Positions 44,214 to 54,071 of a DNA stretch of 64,000 bases are shown in pieces. The position numbers were made by a program, and so were the translations under genes. Source of the stretch: Lachnospiraceae bacterium. GTDB lineage: Bacteria; Bacillota; Clostridia; Lachnospirales; Lachnospiraceae. The stretch spans positions 1-64,000 of the forward strand of contig VSOC01000001.1 of NCBI GenBank assembly GCA_009774615.1, given 5' to 3'. Positions within the stretch are counted from its first letter, which is position 1. Every line of letters starts with the position of its first letter. The notes under the pieces were generated by a model. It had not been told where the DNA came from, did not search any database, and saw nothing but the letters and a program-made list of their open reading frames with translations.

Positions 44214-46687
44214 TGGATACGAAGGTTATTGAAACCTATGTTGAAAATTACATAAATGGTAACGCCAATGGTGATATGCCCACATTAATGAGGGAGAACT
44301 CCGCAACTGATAGCTTCCGGTATAATACAGCAAAGAGATTGGTTATTAATTTTGATAAATTCAAGTCTGGAGCTGCAAGTAAGGATGTCTTTTTGTGCTC
44401 GTTAAGAAACTATTTGTTGGTTTTTCAAAATGAAATATCTATTCCGGATGGAATGATTTCACCAGAGAATGAGTACGGCATTATCAAAAATGCCGAAGGG
44501 CTGTATTATGCAAGTATTGAGATGCCAGAATATATTGATTCTTTCTTTGTAGATCAGGCGTTCCAGAGAAAAAAAGTAGGAATTAAAGCGGAAAAGCAGA
44601 AAGATGTATTCTATGGTAATAATGCATACATTTATAATATGACGCACTTTAAGGAATTTAAGTCTTTAGAGCAGAAACTGGCAGTGTTTGGAGCATTGTA
44701 CACACCAGAAGGATATACTACTTTGGTTTCACTTCCGACTGGTGGTGGAAAAAGCTTAATAACACAAACAATGGCATACCAACAAGAGGGATTAACAATC
44801 GTTATTGTTCCGACGGTTTCATTAGCAATAGATCAGGTTCGTAATGCTAAGAACAATGTCAAGCATAATACAGATAATGAAATTTTCTGTTATTACAGCG
44901 GAATTAATTTGGAACGTAAGAATGCACTTAGAAATGCGATAAAAGCTGAGGCTGCCAGATTGCTGTTTATATCGCCGGAAGCGCTTATTAGAAACACTGA
45001 ATTCGAGAATATGATAAATGTGGCGAATGCCAAAAAATATCTCAAAAATTTGATTATTGATGAGGCTCATATTGTTATTGCGTGGGGTGTTTTTTTTAGA
45101 GTTGATTATCAATGCCTTGAACCTTGGCGTAATGAACTGTTAGTAGTGAACTCGCAGCTACGCACAGTTTTGTTATCTGCGACTTATACAAAAACAGCAG
45201 TGCTGAAACTTAAACAAATGTTTGCGACAACAGGAAAGTGGATTGAGGTTAGGTGTGATGCACTTAGACGTGAGCCACGTTATATGCTTGTGAAAGCAAA
45301 AAGTTATTCGGATAAAAGACGCAAAATGATTGAGTTGGTAAAGAAATTACCACACCCGATAGTCATTTATATTAATTCACCAAAAGAAGCGGAAGAAATT
45401 AAGAAGACTCTTATTTCTGCTGGGCTTAATAGCTTAGAGATTTTTACTGGAAATACAAAGCCTGCTGAAAGAGAAAAAATAATAAAGGACTGGACAGATA
45501 ATAGAATAGATTTAATTATTGCGACTTCTGCGTTTGGTGTGGGAGTAGATAAGGAAGACGTACGAACTGTAATGCATTTGTACATTCCGGATACACCAAA
45601 TCAGTATTATCAGGAGCTTGGTCGAGGTGGTCGAGATGGATTGGTGAGTTTGAGTGTAATGTGTATCAATCCCGTCGATGATATAGATTCTGCATATAAG
45701 AGGATGAATAAAGTTCTCAGTGCAGATAAGATATGGGGACGTTGGCTTAGCATGTATAAGAGTAAAACATCCCTGTGGTTTAAGGGAATGGTAACGCTAG
45801 ATACGGCTGTGAAACCTATCTACAATGTTACAAAAGAGGATGACGATGCAAGCGAAATTGATATACAATGGAATGTTTATGTTATTCTTCTTTTGCGTAG
45901 ATACAACCTGATTTCAATTAAATCAATGATTTATGATTCTAAAAATGAGTGTTATAAGATTCGTGTTGCTATATTGAATGATTCCCTTAGAGATGAGTCT
46001 ACAACCGTTCCGGAAATTATAAATGAAATAAGGGATATTGAATCAGAAGGTTTTGAAAAGGAGATTAAAAGAATAAAAAATGGAGTAGAATTTAGCGACA
46101 GAAGCTGTTGGTCAGAAATGTTTTATTCTACATACGATAAAGTGTCCATGTATTGCGGTGGGTGTTCAAAACACCAGTATCCAGAAATGATGGATGATGG
46201 AAAGTTCCCATTGCTATTGCCTGTAAAAGAGCCTAAAAAATCAATCTCACCAGAGTTGAATAAGCTGTGTCAGGGAGAAAATGAGGTTTTGGTTATAGGT
46301 GAAGATGATGATTTCTCTTTAATGAATCGTTATTTAAGTGCAGGTGCTAACTTAATTGTTATAGAAGATACGAGTATTGAAAACGATTTTGATTTAATTC
46401 TCAATATGAGTAAACAGAGTAATGTAATGGTTATCGGAATCAAAGAATACCGTGAACTATGTGTGCAAGGTTCCGCTTATTATATGTCTGGAGGAGTTGT
46501 TGCTCTGTATAATTCCGGGGCTGATAAGGCATATGAATTTTGTTCAACGCTTAGAAAGTATAGAAGCAATGATATTAGATTGATTCATATTGTTAAAGAC
46601 GATTACTTTATTCAAAAGGTTCAAAAGCCTATATCTGCTATGGTTGAAGGACCAAAGATAGATAGTTATATTTTGGAAAGGATGTAG
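44213..46687 (+). CDS. RecQ-like helicase, DpdF-like
   Basis: An 824-residue superfamily 2 helicase; the start is ATG 44213, which shares its A with the previous stop. Walker A SLPTGGGKSL (about 173-182), DEAH box LIIDEAH (about 280-286) followed by AWGVFFRVDYQCLEPWR, the RecQ aromatic-rich loop equivalent, then SAFGVGVDKEDVRTVMHL and YYQELGRGGRDG (motifs V-VI). A possible metal site CGGC lies near residue 650. The tail is predicted helical. The product and its position match DpdF of Dpd clusters. Confidence 0.85.
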   Translation: MDTKVIETYVENYINGNANGDMPTLMRENSATDSFRYNTAKRLVINFDKFKSGAASKDVFLCSLRNYLLVFQNEISIPDGMISPENEYGIIKNAEGLYYASIEMPEYIDSFFVDQAFQRKKVGIKAEKQKDVFYGNNAYIYNMTHFKEFKSLEQKLAVFGALYTPEGYTTLVSLPTGGGKSLITQTMAYQQEGLTIVIVPTVSLAIDQVRNAKNNVKHNTDNEIFCYYSGINLERKNALRNAIKAEAARLLFISPEALIRNTEFENMINVANAKKYLKNLIIDEAHIVIAWGVFFRVDYQCLEPWRNELLVVNSQLRTVLLSATYTKTAVLKLKQMFATTGKWIEVRCDALRREPRYMLVKAKSYSDKRRKMIELVKKLPHPIVIYINSPKEAEEIKKTLISAGLNSLEIFTGNTKPAEREKIIKDWTDNRIDLIIATSAFGVGVDKEDVRTVMHLYIPDTPNQYYQELGRGGRDGLVSLSVMCINPVDDIDSAYKRMNKVLSADKIWGRWLSMYKSKTSLWFKGMVTLDTAVKPIYNVTKEDDDASEIDIQWNVYVILLLRRYNLISIKSMIYDSKNECYKIRVAILNDSLRDESTTVPEIINEIRDIESEGFEKEIKRIKNGVEFSDRSCWSEMFYSTYDKVSMYCGGCSKHQYPEMMDDGKFPLLLPVKEPKKSISPELNKLCQGENEVLVIGEDDDFSLMNRYLSAGANLIVIEDTSIENDFDLILNMSKQSNVMVIGIKEYRELCVQGSAYYMSGGVVALYNSGADKAYEFCSTLRKYRSNDIRLIHIVKDDYFIQKVQKPISAMVEGPKIDSYILERM

Positions 46688-46691
46688 GATT

Positions 46692-47486
46692 ATGTTTGGA
46701 AATAGAATGCAAACATCTGCAATACCTGAAAGAGTATATGCACTATGTAGAGAGGTGGCAAGCAAGCTAATGGATGAAAATTCATTGAAATTATTGCTTG
46801 AACCGCAGAATCTTGGAGGAAAAACTCCGTATTTTGGTATTGTAAGAACGGCGGCAGAACAATTGAAACTTATAAATACAAAGGAAAATACAATTTCCTT
46901 AGCGGTAGATAAGGATGTCATAAAAAGCATGGATAGCATGAGGCATTATATCAATATGCACCTGGAGCTTGTTTCCGATAGCTTGTTCTATAAGGTTACT
47001 CAAGGGTATTTAGACATGGGTACAGAAGTACTTAACCATAATAGCGTTTCTAAAATGAGTGATGTTATGGGGTGTTATATCGGGGAAAAAGTAATTGAGG
47101 ATGATATGCGAGCATGGAGATTCTGGATGGCATTTCTGGGATTTGGATATATGCATGAACCACAGGCTGGTGCTGTAGGTATTTTACTTCCTAATACAGC
47201 CGTTTTTCTTAGAGATATTATTGAGAGTCTTAAATTAAAGATAAAAACAGAATATAGGATAGATGAATTTGTTGATGAAATTATGCCATATGCAAAAATA
47301 ACTTTGCATAATGCTGTTGATACAAAGACATTTAATTATGGATTTTCTAATGCGATTAGAATGCTCAATGATCTAGGTGTAATAAGGGCTGAACATAGAC
47401 TGGATGCTCAAGAAATATGGACATTATATCCATGTGAAGGACATGATCTTGAAACTACAGTTACCCATATTACGATAGGGGGTTGA
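46692..47486 (+). CDS. DpdG-like protein
   Basis: A 264-residue protein without catalytic motifs. The N-terminal 75 residues look like a winged helix (SLKLLLEPQNLGG, YFGIVRTAAEQLKLI). The remainder is helical, with a second possible winged helix near the end (YGFSNAIRMLNDLGVIRAEHR). Its size and its place between a RecQ-like helicase and a large P-loop protein match DpdG. The role is unknown; a DNA-binding adaptor is plausible. 4 nt from the upstream gene, 2 nt to the next. Confidence 0.65.
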   Translation: MFGNRMQTSAIPERVYALCREVASKLMDENSLKLLLEPQNLGGKTPYFGIVRTAAEQLKLINTKENTISLAVDKDVIKSMDSMRHYINMHLELVSDSLFYKVTQGYLDMGTEVLNHNSVSKMSDVMGCYIGEKVIEDDMRAWRFWMAFLGFGYMHEPQAGAVGILLPNTAVFLRDIIESLKLKIKTEYRIDEFVDEIMPYAKITLHNAVDTKTFNYGFSNAIRMLNDLGVIRAEHRLDAQEIWTLYPCEGHDLETTVTHITIGG

Positions 47487-47488
47487 GT

Positions 47489-50400
47489 ATGAATTCAGAA
47501 ATTGCAAAGCAAAGATTATCAGAAGTAGTAAGAATAGATACGATTACCAGTTCCTATGGTGATTTTATGGCTACGCATGTTCCTTTTAAACAAATTCAGT
47601 TACAAAAGGAATATGATGTTAGCTCAGCATCCAAAACATATACGGAAGAACAAATATACAAAAAGGTGGTATTAAATCCAAAAGATCAACACCAGTTTGT
47701 TCTTGTAATTGGTTCAAGTGGTGCAGGTAAATCTCACCTAATCAGATGGTTTGATGCAAAAATAGAAAAACAAAAACCAGACAGTGAGGTTGTTCTTTTT
47801 GTACGAAGAAGTGACAACACATTGAAAGGAACAATAAAACAGCTTCTTGAAAAGCCCGAGGTTGCATCTATTCAGAATAAGGATTTATATGAAAGGCTGG
47901 TTAATGCGACATCAACTATTAGTGAGAGCAAATTGATGAATGCTATTTATCATCAATTCATTGTTGAAATAGAGGATGATAATGGAGAGGACATTGATTA
48001 CATCAACAATGTCGATAGAAAAAGAATTGTGCCGCTTTTAAATAATGAGTTGTTTAAAGCAAGAATGATAGCGGATGATGGACCTATAGCAAGAATTTAT
48101 TCCAAGGTAGCAGAAAGTAATGTATCAGATAATCGTGATGTGGTTCCGGAATTTCTTCCGGAAGATTTTCAGGTCGATATTGCATTTTGCGATAAGGTTC
48201 AATATGACGGAGGAGATAAAAAAGCAGTACGCTTACTTGAAAAGTTATACATGGAGCCAGAGGGTGCAGATGCTGTAGCTAAATATCTTAATTCAAAGGT
48301 AGACACAGTAATTCAAAGTTGTGCAGGATTGGAACCAGGGGACTTTGAACAGGTATTCAAAGAAATACGAAAAGAATTAAAGAAGCAAGGAAAATCATTA
48401 ACGCTGTTGATAGAAGACATTACTGCTTTTACAGGTGTCAATGAAGCATTATTAAATGTACTCACTACATGGCATACCGGTGATTATGAGCAGGAAGGTA
48501 TGTGCAGAATTTCTTCAATCATTGGAACTACCAGCGAATACTATAAGAGTAACTTCCGTGATAATTACAAGGATCGAGTTACTCAGTTTATTGTTATTCC
48601 AGATGACGTATTTGGTTCAAGCGAAGATGATTTATGCGAATTTGTAGGAAGATATTTAAATGCAATGTCTTTGCCAAAAGATGAAGTAGACACGTGGGCT
48701 AATTCAGATGGATCAGGAGATTCTTTACCAGTGCATGAAGTGAAGCAGGGCAATGGATGGGATGTGGCAGTAACTGAAGAAGGAAAATCGTTAAATCTTT
48801 TTCCATTTTCAAGAAGATCAATAGTATATTTGTATTATAATTTTTTGCAGGAAAATTACAGAACTCCACGCTACCTGTTAAGAGATATTGTTGAAAAAAC
48901 TGTCAGAGATGCTTTGTGGAATTTTAATAATTTTCCGGGATTTAAGATTGTTAATACAAATATTAATTCAAACCTTAGAGATGCTATTCAAAAGACTGGT
49001 GTTTCAAATGAACAATTTGAAAGAATGTATCTCTTTATGTGTATCTGGGGTGATGCAACAACTGATACCTATCAAGAGGGTGAATATACATATATTTCTG
49101 GACTTTCTACACAAGTATATGAGGATATGCGTTTTCCTCTGATAAATGGAAAGAAGGTTTCTGGAAAACCTATACAAACAAAGCCGGTAAGCCAGGCAGA
49201 TGGACAAGCTTCTATAAGCACGACTGTGGTTAAAACACCGGCTCAGATTGCAGCAGAACAGAAACTTCAAGTGGAGAGGGCACAGTTAAATGAAAGCTTG
49301 CAGGTAATAGAGAACTGGATTGCAGGCGGAACCATTAATGTTGGAGCAACGACAGGTAATGTAGTCTTGATTTCAAAAGCAAGAGAAGATATGTGCAGTT
49401 ACCTTTACTCAGCTATTGATTGGCAAGCTGAGGGTGTATCAATGGATAATATTGATAAGATTAAAAAGGTAAAGGAGCGTTTGGTTGGTTTTGAACGTCA
49501 GAAACGTGGAGTTGATCAGATGTTCTATAAACTTCCAGCAGATAGAGAAACACAAGCTGTTATCGAAGCATTTCTTGAGTGGAATGTACTTGGAAAACGC
49601 AGTTGGAATTTTGATGGTGCGGATAGTCGCGTATATCGAGTTCAGCTTTGGACAGAGAAAATAAAGAAGCCATTAATTGAAGCAATTACATCATTTGAGA
49701 ATAGAGAGATAGACTACTTTAAATGTGCAATGATGGCAGAATTTTATAGAATTATTCTTTTGGGTTCATCGAAGGCTACAACAGTTGAAGGTTTAAAGGC
49801 AGAACATATTCTTGATAATGGAATAAGAGGTTTAGGGGTTAACTCTCATTCTGATGCGTGGAATTCGTTGCTTAGCATTATTACTAGAAGTGAGAATGAT
49901 AAAATTAATAGGGAAACTGTCATACAGTATTGCAATGTCATTCAGGGTGAGAGCCATGCACAGGTTTTTTTGGATAGAGAGAAATTTGATGCAATGGTTA
50001 GAACTGTTAAAAATGAGAAGTTGACGATTGAATCTTCTATATTGGATTTGATGGATCCAGTGAAGCCTCGTAGGGATGCCAGAGATTATCTTAGAATGAT
50101 TCTAGAAAGACTTGATAAAGTTCAAGAAGATGAACTCGCTAAGGCTGCTGAAATAATGGCAACTATTAAAGAAAACTTCGGAACAACGGATGTTGATGAT
50201 GAAGACATTGAGGATATGGTCGAAAAAATTGTTGAGTTTTATAGAACTGCTGAAGATGGTAAATTGCCTGGAAAGTACGATCAGGAATTATTTAATGAAG
50301 TTAAAAAATACTCAACATCAACAAGTAAAGCAATTAAGGAAATAGTTGCTGCACAGAAGAAAACTAACGCTTTGGATTGCATATTGGCATTCTCGCAGGA

Positions 50401-50608
50401 TCCAATAAGAAAGGTAGAAAAATTGGATCAGCTTTTAAAGAAAGTGGTTGTTGATATGGCAAAGATACAGGCTGAACTTACCATTAGAAAAGAAAAGCTT
50501 GGAGGAGGTAGTAATCCTTCTGGTTCACAGAATATATTTGATAATGAGAAAGTCATTATTAGTGAATGCAACAAGGTATTGGCAAGATTGGAGGGAACAG
50601 AATGTTAA
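47489..50608 (+). CDS. large P-loop ATPase, DpdH-like
   Basis: A 1039-residue protein from ATG 47489 (GATAGGGGG site, 6-nt spacing; in-frame TTG 47483 rejected). Walker A VIGSSGAGKSHL lies at about residue 74 and a Walker-B-like LLIEDITAF near 312, followed by a sensor-like IIGTTSEYY, the pattern of an AAA+/STAND-like ATPase. The long C-terminal half is helical with acidic patches. Position and size match DpdH, the ATP-binding protein of Dpd clusters. It overlaps the next gene by 7 nt. Confidence 0.7.
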   Translation: MNSEIAKQRLSEVVRIDTITSSYGDFMATHVPFKQIQLQKEYDVSSASKTYTEEQIYKKVVLNPKDQHQFVLVIGSSGAGKSHLIRWFDAKIEKQKPDSEVVLFVRRSDNTLKGTIKQLLEKPEVASIQNKDLYERLVNATSTISESKLMNAIYHQFIVEIEDDNGEDIDYINNVDRKRIVPLLNNELFKARMIADDGPIARIYSKVAESNVSDNRDVVPEFLPEDFQVDIAFCDKVQYDGGDKKAVRLLEKLYMEPEGADAVAKYLNSKVDTVIQSCAGLEPGDFEQVFKEIRKELKKQGKSLTLLIEDITAFTGVNEALLNVLTTWHTGDYEQEGMCRISSIIGTTSEYYKSNFRDNYKDRVTQFIVIPDDVFGSSEDDLCEFVGRYLNAMSLPKDEVDTWANSDGSGDSLPVHEVKQGNGWDVAVTEEGKSLNLFPFSRRSIVYLYYNFLQENYRTPRYLLRDIVEKTVRDALWNFNNFPGFKIVNTNINSNLRDAIQKTGVSNEQFERMYLFMCIWGDATTDTYQEGEYTYISGLSTQVYEDMRFPLINGKKVSGKPIQTKPVSQADGQASISTTVVKTPAQIAAEQKLQVERAQLNESLQVIENWIAGGTINVGATTGNVVLISKAREDMCSYLYSAIDWQAEGVSMDNIDKIKKVKERLVGFERQKRGVDQMFYKLPADRETQAVIEAFLEWNVLGKRSWNFDGADSRVYRVQLWTEKIKKPLIEAITSFENREIDYFKCAMMAEFYRIILLGSSKATTVEGLKAEHILDNGIRGLGVNSHSDAWNSLLSIITRSENDKINRETVIQYCNVIQGESHAQVFLDREKFDAMVRTVKNEKLTIESSILDLMDPVKPRRDARDYLRMILERLDKVQEDELAKAAEIMATIKENFGTTDVDDEDIEDMVEKIVEFYRTAEDGKLPGKYDQELFNEVKKYSTSTSKAIKEIVAAQKKTNALDCILAFSQDPIRKVEKLDQLLKKVVVDMAKIQAELTIRKEKLGGGSNPSGSQNIFDNEKVIISECNKVLARLEGTEC

Positions 50609-51261
50609 TTGATACATTAAATGAATGCATAATTGATATGAAAACTGTTCGCGAAATGGAAACAGCATCTGCAGATACTAAGAAGCAAGCAACAGCGGAT
50701 TATAACTTTAAGCAGCTGATTGTTAGTTTGAAGCAAATGATTGCTGAAGTTGACCTTGCTGTTGAAAATTCGGGATTCCGTCCTTCAGCAAATGTTGTAA
50801 GCGCATTGAAGACTTTTCTGGGAGCTTGTGATAAAGTTATCCAGGCTGGAGCGGCTAATAATGCAACAACACAGTATCTTTCATTAGAATCAAAAAAACT
50901 ATATGTTGCCATTGGTCAAGAGTGGACATTATTTTACACCGAATATACACAAAATACGCTTAGTCTTCTTAATACAATAAAAGGAATTTTGAAGGATGAA
51001 AAAAAGGCTATTTATGCTGCAAATAAGATTAAGAAAGCTTCTACATGGAATACTAATATAGAGAACTATAATTACTTGAAACTAGGTATGAATGAAGCAG
51101 AAGAACTTTTGAATGAACTTGGACTTGATGAAGACTCTCAAATTTTAGAGTTTCTTAAATTGGTAAGTGCAGGTAAGGCTACTATTTTGAATCTAACTGA
51201 AGATATTTTGAAGTGGATAAGAGATGAAAACTTGGCGGGGAAGATGCAAATACGATTATAG
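50602..51261 (+). CDS. unknown small helical protein
   Basis: A 219-residue, nearly all-helical protein with no motif I recognise; coiled-coil-like at the N-terminus and in LSLLNTIKGILKDEKKAIYA. The start ATG 50602 has GGAGGG upstream and overlaps the DpdH-like stop, so it is translationally coupled to it and probably a partner subunit. An earlier in-frame start at 50566 has no site. Confidence 0.7.
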   Translation: MLIDTLNECIIDMKTVREMETASADTKKQATADYNFKQLIVSLKQMIAEVDLAVENSGFRPSANVVSALKTFLGACDKVIQAGAANNATTQYLSLESKKLYVAIGQEWTLFYTEYTQNTLSLLNTIKGILKDEKKAIYAANKIKKASTWNTNIENYNYLKLGMNEAEELLNELGLDEDSQILEFLKLVSAGKATILNLTEDILKWIRDENLAGKMQIRL

Positions 51262-51295
51262 GAAATATAAAATAAAGCAGAAAGGATGATGTGAT

Positions 51296-52624
51296 ATGGA
51301 TGAGGCGAGAATAAATCAGAAAATAGAATGGGATAGTGACGAACAGACTGTAGATGCTTCTCCTACTAAGGGATTTTTTATTTTTATGATTACAAGAGAT
51401 ATATATATTAAACCTGCAATAGTTGAACTTATTGATAATGCTATTGATGGTGCCAAACGTGTATGTCCAGATGGAAATTACAAGGGTAAGAAGGTGGAAA
51501 TTTTATTCGATAGTGAAAAATTTATTATTCGTGACAACTGTGGCGGTATAGGCATTGAAACAGCAACTAAGTATGCTTTTAAGTTTGGAAGACCGGAAGA
51601 CAGACCAGATGAAGGTGAACAATTATTCACAGGTGTCTTTGGTATAGGAATGAAAAGAGCATTGTTTAAGTTGGGAAGGTATTTTACGGTTAAATCTACT
51701 ACACATATTGATAGCTTTACGGTTGATGTTGATGTTGATGAATGGATAAAGGATCAAAAAAACTGGACATTTCCTATTACCATAGAGAATAAAGAAGGTT
51801 TAGAATGTGGAACAGAAATTGTAGTTGAAAAATTAAACAAGGAAAGCAAATTACGATTTGGTACACAAACTTTTGAAAATGAACTGATTTCATATATCGA
51901 GAAATATCGTTCTGTTGAAACAGAAAAAGGATTAGAGATATATGTTAATGAAAAACTTATAACTACGGCTAAAGAAAGTATCATTGAAAATGAGTCGATT
52001 ATCCCATATAAATCTATAATTGAAGATAAAGATGGTATTATTCGTATTGTAGCTGGAATTACGCATTATGGAAAGCCACAAAATGCTGGATGGTATATAT
52101 ATTGTAATGGAAGATTGGTCTTGTATGCAGATAAAACAGAAACTACCGGATGGGGGAATGATTATAGATTATATCACCCTTCTTTAGCAGCCTTCAGAGG
52201 ATATGTTTTTTTTGAGTCTAGTAATCTGCTTGCTTTGCCGTGGAACACAACAAAAACAGGAGTTGATAATTTAAATCGTTTATATGTGTTGGCAAGAGAA
52301 AAGATGAAAGAAGCGGCTCAGCAAGTGTTTAGGGCTATTGATGACGTAAAAAAGACAATGGATGTTGATACGGAAAGTTTTGAGGAGCAGCCTTTTATGA
52401 AGGGGGCTAAAGAAGTTGATATGAGTTATTCTTATTTAACCTCAATAAAAACCACATCAGACTTTAAAATTACTCAACCCGAAGAAAGACCGAGAATAGC
52501 AAGAATTAGTTTCACAAAATTGGCAGAAGATGTTGAAAAGGTTCAAAAGCATATTGGTGCTGGTAGCAGAAAAGAGTTAGGTGAGAAACTATTCCAATAT
52601 TATGTAGAAATGGAGGATATATAA
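51296..52624 (+). CDS. MORC/HSP90-type GHKL ATPase
   Basis: A 442-residue protein. GHKL ATP-binding motifs: VELIDNAIDGAK (N box, Glu44-Asn48), RDNCGGIG (G1, Asp80) and GVFGIGMKRALFKLG (G2, about 113-127). An S5-like middle domain (about 190-330) contains GWYIYCNGRLV and a conserved-looking lysine-rich segment, as in paraMORC proteins of bacterial defence loci. There is no histidine-kinase phosphoacceptor and no HSP90 C-domain. It lies 34 bases downstream of the DpdH module and 1 nt before the methyltransferase-like gene, with which it probably acts. Confidence 0.8.
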   Translation: MDEARINQKIEWDSDEQTVDASPTKGFFIFMITRDIYIKPAIVELIDNAIDGAKRVCPDGNYKGKKVEILFDSEKFIIRDNCGGIGIETATKYAFKFGRPEDRPDEGEQLFTGVFGIGMKRALFKLGRYFTVKSTTHIDSFTVDVDVDEWIKDQKNWTFPITIENKEGLECGTEIVVEKLNKESKLRFGTQTFENELISYIEKYRSVETEKGLEIYVNEKLITTAKESIIENESIIPYKSIIEDKDGIIRIVAGITHYGKPQNAGWYIYCNGRLVLYADKTETTGWGNDYRLYHPSLAAFRGYVFFESSNLLALPWNTTKTGVDNLNRLYVLAREKMKEAAQQVFRAIDDVKKTMDVDTESFEEQPFMKGAKEVDMSYSYLTSIKTTSDFKITQPEERPRIARISFTKLAEDVEKVQKHIGAGSRKELGEKLFQYYVEMEDI

Positions 52625-52625
52625 G

Positions 52626-53618
52626 ATGAGGTCAGATAATTCAAATATGACCATAAATTATACTGTTCGACCATGCAAAAGCGTTGAAAGGAAAATGATG
52701 TGTGAGATGATTTCTGCTATAGGTGAGATAAGTCCAATTACAGATTCTACGTCAAGATATATAGGGATGGGAGCTAAGTTTTTTACGGATTTTAGTTTGA
52801 TTCACAGAATGTTTGGACTGACTGAAATGTATAGTATAGAAAAGAGCAGTTCTGAGGAAGATATTAAAAGATTTGAATTCAATAAACCATATAATTGTAT
52901 CACAATGATCTTTCAGAGGACTACGGACTTTTTAAACTCAACAAAATTCCCACCAAAAGATAAACGTAATATCATTTGGCTAGATTATGATGGTGGATTT
53001 AGAAGTGATATGCTTCAGGATGTGCAAATTTCAGTTAAAAAGTCATCTTCCTTTAGTTTGATTTTTGTGAGTTTGAATATTGACTTTGGGAGTAAGTATA
53101 AAGCGGCATGTCCATCTGATAAACTTGAAATCTTTAATATTAGAGTAGGAAATGACAATTATACAAAAAATGTAAGACCTAAAGATTTGGCTGGGGATGG
53201 TTTGATTCGTTCGATTATTAAGATATTTAATCTAGCTATAGAAGAAGCATTGTTGGATATTAATTCAGGAGAAAGAGGTGAAAATGATTTGCAGTGTAAG
53301 CAGATTGCCTGTTTTAAATATGCTGACTCACAAGCACCAATGCTTACTATAGGTTGGATTACATATTACAAGAATGAAATTGATACAGTAAATAATTGCA
53401 AAATAAAGAAACTGGATTATTATAATGAAACAGATAGTCCATATGATATTTCAGTTCCACCATTAACTTTGAAAGAAGTAGGAGTGTTAAATAGAAATTT
53501 GCCAAATATTCAATTACCAGTACCAGGAGCAGAGTTTCTTACAAAAGATGAAGTGACAAAATATTCAAAAATATATAGATATTACCCTGCTCTAACAGAA
53601 TCAAATATGGTACTTTAA
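52626..53618 (+). CDS. putative methyltransferase (Methyltransf_35-like)
   Basis: A 330-residue protein. Residues about 40-160 look like a Rossmann methyltransferase: YIGMGAKFFTDFSLIHRMFG (glycine loop), MYSIEKS (acidic residue after strand 2), RFEFNKPYNCI and NIIWLDYDGG. This is the pattern I associate with the 'putative O-methyltransferase' Pfam group (PF20553), often found beside GHKL ATPases in defence islands. The substrate is unknown. It is the last gene of the long operon, one base after the GHKL gene. Confidence 0.6.
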   Translation: MRSDNSNMTINYTVRPCKSVERKMMCEMISAIGEISPITDSTSRYIGMGAKFFTDFSLIHRMFGLTEMYSIEKSSSEEDIKRFEFNKPYNCITMIFQRTTDFLNSTKFPPKDKRNIIWLDYDGGFRSDMLQDVQISVKKSSSFSLIFVSLNIDFGSKYKAACPSDKLEIFNIRVGNDNYTKNVRPKDLAGDGLIRSIIKIFNLAIEEALLDINSGERGENDLQCKQIACFKYADSQAPMLTIGWITYYKNEIDTVNNCKIKKLDYYNETDSPYDISVPPLTLKEVGVLNRNLPNIQLPVPGAEFLTKDEVTKYSKIYRYYPALTESNMVL

Positions 53619-54071
53619 AAAGACTGGAAGATGAAAGATTTGTAAAGAAGTATTTAGAATAGCTATACTTTAATGCAAAGAGAAAAGAAAGAGATTGAAG
53701 AAATCATGGATAACCAAGAAAGATGCGGGATGATGTTTTGACGGAAATAGCACAGGAACTGACTGCATTTTGCGGAGTTCAGTGTCCACGGATGTGTTTT
53801 GTAGCAGTCACCTTTTTCGTGCAGGCTATCGCCTGTTGATTATAATTGTGCAATGTTTGGTTGCTCTTTTGACCATGGAGTTTGTCGATATCTCATCGTT
53901 CATGATCACTGACTTCCAGTTCTCTGATGTACTCTGAGAATAGATAAGGGTGCTTTTCTGCTTCTCCTACCTTTCTTTCAGCAGCGCAAACAAGATCTTG
54001 ATCCATGCTTGGCAGAATGTATTATAAAAGGCATAAGGCTTTCCCAACTTAATCCTATCAGGAGGGCGTTC
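53619..54071. other. gene-free island edge with decayed coding sequence
   Basis: A 450-bp stretch where composition shifts back to higher G+C. No complete gene is visible. On the minus strand a 37-codon frame (about 54006 to 53893) starts MDQDLVCAAERKVGEAEKHP and has the character of a real protein fragment, but I cannot name it. Stops in all frames interrupt the rest. Probably remnant DNA at the right boundary of the island. Confidence 0.5.

Noticed and set aside
51296..52624. Second HtpG chaperone or histidine kinase
   Set aside because: It has GHKL motifs, but no HSP90 C-terminal domain, no phosphoacceptor histidine and no sensor domain.
53723..53839. 38-codon plus-strand frame
   Set aside because: No ribosome site and no recognisable family; it lies in decayed boundary DNA.
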